Source of the DNA: Candidatus Magasanikiibacteriota bacterium
Lineage (GTDB): Bacteria; Patescibacteriota; Patescibacteriia; Magasanikbacterales; GWA2-37-8
DNA length: 5,029 bases
Direction of reading: 5' to 3'
Assembly: GCA_026396535.1 (NCBI GenBank)
Contig: JAPLWP010000026.1
Coordinates: 1 to 5,029, forward strand
The position numbers and the translations under genes are program-made. The number at the start of each line of letters is the position of its first letter. Position 1 is the first letter of the stretch. Positions 1 through 5,029 of this stretch are shown one piece after another. A model generated the notes under the pieces. The model saw only the letters and a list, made by a program, of their open reading frames with translations. It ran no database searches and was not told the DNA's origin.

Positions 1-60
1 GCCATGGCTTCGGGCTACACCATAGACAGGCATAGTCCGGACAATATATGGACGGCGCTA

Positions 61-92
61 AGAGTTCGTCTCCAACTCTGGGTTTTTGTTTT
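61..92 (+). terminator. Possible intrinsic terminator of an upstream transcript
   Basis: A 6-bp stem (AGAGTT at 61-66 with AACTCT at 74-79, 7-nt loop) is followed by GGG and then a T-rich tract, TTTTTGTTTT, at 83-92. This is the layout of a Rho-independent terminator reading on the plus strand, which would end whatever lies before the window and insulate it from the groES promoter. The stem is short and not especially GC-rich, and three G residues separate it from the T tract, so efficiency is uncertain. No upstream gene is visible that could be assigned to it. Confidence 0.4.
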
Positions 93-100
93 AAATAAGC

Positions 101-140
101 CAAGATTCTGGTGTGGAAATCTAGCCCTACCCGGATCTTG
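101..140. repeat. Imperfect 40-nt inverted repeat overlapping the groES -35 box
   Basis: The arms 101-120 and 121-140 are imperfect reverse complements. Eight outer pairs (one of them G-T) run from CAAGATTC at 101-108 to GGATCTTG at 133-140, then a mismatch, four pairs (one G-T), another mismatch and two G-C pairs close an 8-nt loop. The right arm ends inside the TTGACA box of the groES promoter (138-143). There is no T tract on either side, so it is not an ordinary intrinsic terminator. It could be a binding site for a dimeric regulator, the 3' end of an upstream structured RNA, or a chance structure. I could not identify it further. Confidence 0.4.
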
Positions 141-165
141 ACAATTTATAAAAATTTATTAAAAT
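138..165 (+). promoter_or_regulatory. Sigma70-type promoter of groES-groEL
   Basis: A perfect -35 box TTGACA lies at 138-143, and a -10 box TAAAAT (five of six consensus bases) at 160-165, with a 16-nt spacer that is very AT-rich. Transcription should start near 172, which places the CIRCE operator (174-200) at the start of the transcript and leaves an untranslated leader of about 54 nt before groES. Position just ahead of the operator is the usual arrangement for HrcA-controlled vegetative promoters. Confidence 0.75.
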
Positions 166-173
166 AGTGATAA

Positions 174-200
174 TTATCACTCAGCCAATTTGAGTGCTAA
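174..200. promoter_or_regulatory. CIRCE operator (HrcA binding site)
   Basis: The inverted repeat TTATCACTC (174-182), 9-nt spacer, GAGTGCTAA (192-200) matches the known CIRCE consensus TTAGCACTC-N9-GAGTGCTAA at 17 of 18 arm positions; the only change is T for G at 177. CIRCE is the operator of the heat-shock repressor HrcA and is typical of groESL and dnaK operons. Here it begins about where transcription should start. The likely behaviour is repression at normal temperature and release when misfolded protein titrates GroEL, which HrcA needs for activity. hrcA itself is not in the window. Confidence 0.92.
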
Positions 201-225
201 AAATTAATATTTTAAATCTAGTATT

Positions 226-2186
<1,961 letters not shown>

Positions 2187-2200
2187 AAAAATTGATATAA

Positions 2201-2317
2201 AAAAATAAAAGAACGGTTATAGTTACTTTTGAGCGGGTTACGAGGCCAAGCCTCGTCCCTGAGCCCCTCGCGGGGCGAGGAAAGCGAAAAAGTTACTATA
2301 ACCGGTCTTTTATTTTT
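2201..2317. terminator. Long A/T-flanked stem between convergent genes, probable bidirectional terminator
   Basis: Two 30-nt arms, 2201-2230 and 2288-2317, are reverse complements at 28 of 30 positions; the mismatches are A/G near 2213 and T/T near 2224. The outer ends are A-rich on the left and T-rich on the right (TCTTTTATTTTT at 2306-2317), so on either strand the transcript would end a strong stem with a U-rich run. The stem lies between groEL (plus) and the doxX-like gene (minus), which converge here, so one structure can end both transcripts. Unlike a simple terminator, the apex is not a small loop but a 57-nt core with two further hairpins (2231-2287). Confidence 0.7.
2231..2287 (+). 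repeat. Structured element core, copy 1 (three-way junction candidate)
   Basis: Within the apex of the long stem, GAGCGGGTTA (2231-2240) leads into a hairpin (ACGAGG 2240-2245, loop CCAAG, CCTCGT 2251-2256). A second hairpin follows (CCT 2258-2260 and GCCCC 2263-2267, loop TCGC 2268-2271, GGGGC 2272-2276 and AGG 2278-2280, with a small internal loop), and then AAAGCGA (2281-2287) returns to the outer stem. The same linkers and loops recur at 4475-4529 with different stem sequences, so this is a member of a repeated structured family. It sits in the groEL 3' region, in the same orientation as groEL. I do not recognise a named RNA or repeat family. It may be a 3' UTR RNA motif, a terminator accessory, or the core of a small mobile repeat. 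Confidence 0.7.
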
Positions 2318-2336
2318 GAATACAGAACTATTTATT

Positions 2337-2735
2337 TTACAAAGCTAAAGACAATGCCCAAGGAGTGGAAATTGCTAGCAGCATTAAAGCTGCCCCAAGC
2401 AAAGCCATATTTTTTGTGAAGTTAATATATTCCGGCATTTTCATATTTTGGTCAGTGATTTTCCAGAAAGCATGCATCATGAAACTGACCGGAATCAAGA
2501 ACAATACCAAACATAGTACTGCCAATTGTACCCATACGCCAAGTAATACACCTAGACCTCCTACCAACAACAATAGTCCGCTAAAATAAACTGCCATTTT
2601 GGGAGATTTTACTCCTTTGCTGCCAGCGTATCCAGCCATCATATCGGCATGTCGAAAATGATTGAGACTGCTCATGATAAAATAGCCGCCAAATAAGATG
2701 CGTCCTACTAGGAACAACAAGGTATTGAGTTCCAT
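2337..2735 (-). CDS. DoxX-like four-helix membrane protein
   Basis: The 132-residue product looks like a member of the DoxX family of small integral membrane proteins. Four hydrophobic segments are visible at about 5-24, 47-66, 69-88 and 109-130. The family-like N-terminal motif is GRILFGGYFIMSSLNHF (11-27), and a HAFW-x(3)-D segment (88-95) follows the third helix. DoxX proteins have been linked to thiosulfate:quinone oxidoreductase in some archaea and to oxidative-stress complexes in mycobacteria, but most are uncharacterised and no substrate can be given here. The start is ATG read from 2735 down to 2733, with no Shine-Dalgarno sequence; the stop is TAA. The gene converges with groEL across the structured terminator and diverges from the exporter-prfB operon. 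Family membership is fairly secure; the function is not. Confidence 0.85.
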   Translation of the reverse strand: MELNTLLFLVGRILFGGYFIMSSLNHFRHADMMAGYAGSKGVKSPKMAVYFSGLLLLVGGLGVLLGVWVQLAVLCLVLFLIPVSFMMHAFWKITDQNMKMPEYINFTKNMALLGAALMLLAISTPWALSLAL

Positions 2736-2783
2736 AAAGTATATGGTTAAAAATTAACTATTTATATCATAACATAGATAAGT

Positions 2784-2810
2784 GCTATATAAAAGGCATC
2801 CATTTGTCAA
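2784..2810 (-). promoter_or_regulatory. Possible promoter of the doxX-like gene
   Basis: On the minus strand a perfect TTGACA reads from 2810 to 2805, followed after 15 nt by TATAGC (2789 to 2784), a weak -10 with a short spacer. An alternative -10, TATGAT, lies nearer the gene (2771 to 2766) and would start transcription near 2759, about 24 nt before the start codon, but it lacks a good -35. Either could drive the gene; the perfect -35 may be shared by chance with the opposite promoter, whose -35 overlaps it. Confidence 0.4.
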
Positions 2811-2832
2811 AAGCGTTTTTATAGGTTAAAAT
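2804..2832 (+). promoter_or_regulatory. Sigma70-type promoter of the exporter-prfB operon
   Basis: TTGTCA (2804-2809; five of six consensus bases) and TAAAAT (2827-2832; five of six) are separated by an optimal 17-nt spacer. Transcription should start near 2839, giving a very short leader of about 12 nt before the ATG at 2851. The same TAAAAT hexamer is used as the -10 box in front of groES. No operator-like repeat is apparent here. Confidence 0.65.
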
Positions 2833-2850
2833 ACAATTGTTATTCTGTTT

Positions 2851-3348
2851 ATGAACCATCCAGCAATTCAATATATTTTACACTTTTTTCAAGGCTTTCC
2901 TCCGGAGCTGACACTTTTTATTTTGTCGTTTTTACCCCTCACTGAGAAGGTAGCTTTGGCCATAGGAATTGCGGTTTTTCATATGCCAATTTGGGAAGCT
3001 TTTGCCTGGGTGATTTTGGGCAATCTTGTACCTATTACTATTATTTTGGGACTAGGCGAAAGATTCCATATGTGGATTTCCAAAAATTCTGGATTTTTTG
3101 GCGTAGCCTGGGCCAAAACAATTTTGCACATGCAAAATAAATTTGCCAAGTACCAAAAATATGAGCTCTGGGGCTTATTTTTCTTTATGGCTCTGCCGCT
3201 ACCGCTTAATGGCGGTATCACTGCTTCTATTATTGCTTTTGTGCTCGGCATGCCAGCCAAAAAAGCTTGGCCATATTTATTCGCCGGAGTGGTAGTGTCC
3301 AATCTTATTACTTTGGCAGTGACGGTGGGACTCATACGAATTTTTTAG
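2851..3348 (+). CDS. Putative small multidrug export-type membrane protein (COG2426-like)
   Basis: The 165-residue product resembles the family named 'putative small multi-drug export protein' (Sm_multidrug_ex, COG2426). Hydrophobic segments lie at about 18-44, 50-70, 105-135 and 139-163, with a basic, amphipathic stretch (about 71-104) between the second and third. The conserved MALPLPLNGG at 113-122, followed by a long hydrophobic helix and then GMPAKKAW (133-140), matches the PLPGTG-x-GLP-type signature of the family in outline. The first signature, usually an E-x-RGAIP-type sequence, appears here as LTEKVALAIGIAVF (30-43), so it has drifted. Despite the family name, a transport substrate has not been established and none should be assumed. 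The start is ATG at 2851, 12 nt after the predicted transcription start, with no Shine-Dalgarno sequence. The TAG stop is one base from the prfB ATG, so the two are translationally coupled or at least cotranscribed. Confidence 0.8.
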   Translation: MNHPAIQYILHFFQGFPPELTLFILSFLPLTEKVALAIGIAVFHMPIWEAFAWVILGNLVPITIILGLGERFHMWISKNSGFFGVAWAKTILHMQNKFAKYQKYELWGLFFFMALPLPLNGGITASIIAFVLGMPAKKAWPYLFAGVVVSNLITLAVTVGLIRIF

Positions 3349-3349
3349 T

Positions 3350-4426
3350 ATGACATTTGATCGGCTGACAACTTTGAATAAAAAAATAGACGAAGCAGTT
3401 CGTCTTTTAAAATTAGAAGATTTAAAAAATAAAATGCAAGAATTAACTGAGCAGATGAATGCCGGTGATTTTTGGTCTGATCAAAAGAAAGCGCAGAGCG
3501 TGAGTCAGGACTATCAAAATATAAAAGAAGAAGTAGATAAATGGCAAGAAATCCAAAAACAAACCAAAGATCTTTTTGAGTTGGCACAGTCGGGCGATGA
3601 AACTCTGGAAAAAGAAATCGAAAATCAAACTACTGAATTAGAAAAAAAATTTCAGGAGTATGAGTCATTTTTACTTCTGGACGCTCCTTATGATCAGACC
3701 AACGCGATAGTCTCCATGCACGCTGGCAGTGGTGGCACGGAAGCGCAAGACTGGACCGAGATGCTGCTGCGTATGATCTCTAGATTTTGTGAAAAACAAA
3801 AATGGCGCATAGAAATATTGGATGAAAGTCGCGGACAAGAAACTGGTTATAAGTCTATTACTTTTCGCGTTTCCGGACGCTATGCTTTTGGCTATCTCAA
3901 ATCTGAACACGGCGTACATCGTTTGGTGCGCATCTCGCCATTTGATGCTGAAAAAATGCGCCACACTTCTTTTGCTCTAGTGGAAGTGCTGCCAGAGCTC
4001 GATGATAAAGTAGAAGTAAATATAGATCCAAAAGATTTGCGCATTGATACCTTCATGAGCGGCGGCAAAGGCGGGCAAAGTGTAAATACGACCTATAGCG
4101 CCGTGCGGGTCGTGCATATCCCGACCGGCATCAGTGTATCATGTCAAAACGAACGCTCCCAAACTCAAAACAAAGAAACCGCAATGAAAATTCTCAAAGC
4201 CAAATTATACCGCATCGAAGAAGAAAAGCGCGCCAAAGAACACCAAGAATTGCGCGGCGAATACAAAAGCGCTGAATGGGGAAATCAAATTCGCAGCTAC
4301 GTATTGCACCCGTATCATTTAGTAAAAGACCATCGCACGGATTATGAAAGCGCTGATCCTGAAAGCGTATTAGAAGGAAATTTGATGCCATTGTCCCAAG
4401 CCTACTTAAAATGGATTAAAGAATAG
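3350..4426 (+). CDS. prfB: Peptide chain release factor 2 (RF2)
   Basis: RF2 ends translation at UAA and UGA in the ribosomal A site by triggering peptidyl-tRNA hydrolysis. The 358-residue product has a helical N-terminal domain (about 1-105, with coiled-coil character at 50-105). The codon-reading tripeptide SPF is at 196-198 within VRISPFDAEKMRHTSF, which marks RF2 rather than RF1 (PxT). The catalytic GGQ is at 241-243 in SGGKGGQSVNTTYSAVR, and HIPTGISVSCQNERSQ (256-271) and YVLHPYHLVKDHRTDYES (317-334) follow as in the family. The usual RF2 length is about 365 residues. The whole gene is one open frame: the programmed +1 frameshift with an in-frame UGA near codon 26, which autoregulates prfB in E. 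coli and many bacteria, is absent; the equivalent region reads LLKLEDLK. The ATG at 3350 lies one base past the exporter stop and has no Shine-Dalgarno sequence, so initiation probably depends on coupling. The gene ends in TAG, a codon read by RF1. Confidence 0.97.
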   Translation: MTFDRLTTLNKKIDEAVRLLKLEDLKNKMQELTEQMNAGDFWSDQKKAQSVSQDYQNIKEEVDKWQEIQKQTKDLFELAQSGDETLEKEIENQTTELEKKFQEYESFLLLDAPYDQTNAIVSMHAGSGGTEAQDWTEMLLRMISRFCEKQKWRIEILDESRGQETGYKSITFRVSGRYAFGYLKSEHGVHRLVRISPFDAEKMRHTSFALVEVLPELDDKVEVNIDPKDLRIDTFMSGGKGGQSVNTTYSAVRVVHIPTGISVSCQNERSQTQNKETAMKILKAKLYRIEEEKRAKEHQELRGEYKSAEWGNQIRSYVLHPYHLVKDHRTDYESADPESVLEGNLMPLSQAYLKWIKE

Positions 4427-4452
4427 AGTAGAATAGAAATATAGAATAAAGA

Positions 4453-4550
4453 GTAAGTTGGGAAGGATTGTTCTGAGCGGGTTATGCGCCAAGGCGCATC
4501 CTTTGGCCCTCGCGGGCCAAAAAAGCGAAGAATAATCTTTCACAACTTAC
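4453..4550 (+). other. Structured intergenic element, copy 2, full stem
   Basis: The arms 4453-4473 and 4530-4550 pair over 21 positions with 18 Watson-Crick pairs, two G-T wobbles and a single G/A mismatch. Beyond an internal loop, AATATAG (4438-4444) can pair with CTATATT (4555-4561), extending the structure almost to the next start codon. The arm sequences have no resemblance to those of copy 1, yet both enclose the same core. There is no T tract after the 3' arm, so it does not look like a standard intrinsic terminator, though it may still attenuate or process the prfB transcript or separate it from the tsaC-like gene. Confidence 0.65.
4475..4529 (+). repeat. Structured element core, copy 2 (three-way junction candidate)
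   Basis: GAGCGGGTTA (4475-4484) is identical to copy 1. Hairpin one is ATGCGC (4484-4489), loop CAAG, GCGCAT (4494-4499). Hairpin two is TTTGGCCC (4502-4509), loop TCGC (4510-4513), GGGCCAAA (4514-4521), a perfect 8-bp stem. AAAGCGAA (4522-4529) then joins the outer stem. Relative to copy 1 both stems have changed bases on both sides while loops and linkers are kept. The orientation is the same as that of prfB upstream and the tsaC-like gene downstream. Confidence 0.7.
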
Positions 4551-4569
4551 GAAGCTATATTATAAACAT

Positions 4570-5029
4570 ATGAAATTACTAACAGAATGCAACTTAGCCC
4601 TAATTGTTTCCGAAATCCTAAATGGAAAAGTTATTGTGTTCCCAACGGAAACTTCATACGGCTTGGGCTGTGATGCTACCAATCAAGCCGCCGTAGACAG
4701 AATTTTCAAAATCAAAGGCCGTAGCGATGACAAGCCATTGCTCGTAACAGTGAATAGTATTGAAATGGCCAAAAAATATCTGCTCTGGAATTATAATTTA
4801 AATAGTTTGGCTCACGCCTATTGGCCAGGACCACTCACGGTAGTAGGGGAATATGCTGTAGGACAATTGGCCAAAGGTGTGGTAGGTAAAGACGGCTCTG
4901 TAGCCATCAGAGTATCGGATTATCCACTCATTAAATCCATCACTGAAAAAATCCAAAGACCGCTCGTAGCCACTTCCGCCAATTTGGCGGGCCAGCCGAG
5001 CTTTTATTCCGCCAAAAATTTTTTCGAAG
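4570..5029 (+). CDS. tsaC: Threonylcarbamoyl-AMP synthase, YrdC/Sua5 family (3' end beyond window)
   Basis: This protein makes L-threonylcarbamoyladenylate from threonine, bicarbonate and ATP, the first step of the t6A modification at position 37 of ANN-decoding tRNAs; the later steps need TsaB, TsaD and TsaE, which are not in the window. The 153 codons present show the YrdC-domain motifs in order: FPTETSYGLGCDA (24-36), KIKGRSDDKPLLV (47-59) with the KGR nucleotide/substrate-binding signature, YWPGPLTVV (84-92), VAIRVSDYPL (111-120) and ATSANLAGQPS (134-144). The window ends within the domain, so it cannot be told whether this is a short TsaC-type protein (about 190-210 residues) or a longer Sua5 with an extra C-terminal domain. 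The ATG at 4570 fits the family N-terminus; the leader is AT-rich without a Shine-Dalgarno sequence. It lies 143 nt after prfB, downstream of element copy 2, and may be read through from the prfB operon or have its own weak promoter. Confidence 0.93.
   Translation, partial: MKLLTECNLALIVSEILNGKVIVFPTETSYGLGCDATNQAAVDRIFKIKGRSDDKPLLVTVNSIEMAKKYLLWNYNLNSLAHAYWPGPLTVVGEYAVGQLAKGVVGKDGSVAIRVSDYPLIKSITEKIQRPLVATSANLAGQPSFYSAKNFFE

Noticed and set aside
1..141. Open plus-strand frame from the window edge to TGA at 139-141
   Set aside because: The 46-codon translation resembles no family I know, and the frame runs through the terminator-like hairpin and into the -35 box of groES. It is more likely chance in a noncoding stretch.
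1..141. Third copy of the structured element in the groES upstream region
   Set aside because: Neither GAGCGGGTTA, the TCGC-loop hairpin nor AAAGCGAA is present; only generic hairpins occur there.
2365..2589. 74-codon plus-strand open frame opposite the doxX-like gene
   Set aside because: It lies antisense within the doxX-like gene, whose minus-strand product has four clear membrane helices and family motifs. The plus frame has no recognisable features.
2746..2758. Small inverted repeat GTTAA-AAA-TTAAC in the leader of the doxX-like gene
   Set aside because: Five A/T-dominated pairs with a 3-nt loop are expected by chance in such AT-rich sequence.
3350..4426. UGA recoded to glycine, as in Gracilibacteria and Absconditabacteria (SR1)
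   Set aside because: An intact RF2 with SPF and GGQ is present and no gene in the window contains an in-frame TGA, so the standard code is the simpler reading.
4533..4561. Promoter for the tsaC-like gene with TATATT (4556-4561) as -10
   Set aside because: The hexamer at the matching -35 position (TAATCT) is poor, and the transcript would be practically leaderless. It is not strong enough to annotate.

Overview
The window is a compact, AT-rich bacterial chromosome segment carrying conserved housekeeping genes: groES-groEL, a DoxX-like membrane protein on the opposite strand, a COG2426-type small membrane exporter coupled to prfB (peptide chain release factor 2), and the 5' part of a YrdC/Sua5 (TsaC) threonylcarbamoyl-AMP synthase gene. 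Small genome-style spacing, AT-rich leaders without Shine-Dalgarno sequences at all six start codons, and this gene mix fit a member of the Patescibacteria (candidate phyla radiation, Parcubacteria/ABY1-like). That assignment is an inference; no rRNA or lineage-specific marker lies in the window. The standard code appears to be in use: the complete genes end in TAA or TAG, and an RF2 with the SPF motif is present, so UGA is most probably a stop.

Layout. Positions 1-225 hold no convincing gene. They contain a GC-richer, hairpin-prone segment (1-100) with a possible terminator, a 40-nt hairpin (101-140), then a sigma70-type promoter and a CIRCE operator for HrcA in front of groES. groES (226-531) and groEL (546-2186) form the classical chaperonin operon. 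Between groEL and the convergent doxX-like gene lies a long stem carrying a conserved core (copy 1 of a structured element), likely a bidirectional terminator. The doxX-like gene (2735-2337, minus) is divergent from the exporter gene (2851-3348, plus); the two appear to share one promoter region whose -35 boxes overlap on opposite strands. The exporter stop codon and the prfB start codon (3350) are separated by one base, so the two are cotranscribed. A second copy of the structured element lies between prfB and the tsaC-like gene (4570 to beyond the window end).

The most notable observation is this pair of intergenic elements (2201-2317 and 4453-4550). Both can fold into a three-way junction: an outer stem of more than 20 bp, then a conserved single-stranded TGAGCGGGTTA, a hairpin with a CCAAG loop, a second hairpin with a UCGC loop, and a conserved AAAGCGAA strand returning to the outer stem. 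The linkers and loops are identical or nearly so, while all three stems differ in sequence but keep their pairing. This covariation is what a structure-conserved RNA, or a specialised terminator or mobile-repeat core, would leave. I do not recognise it as a named family.
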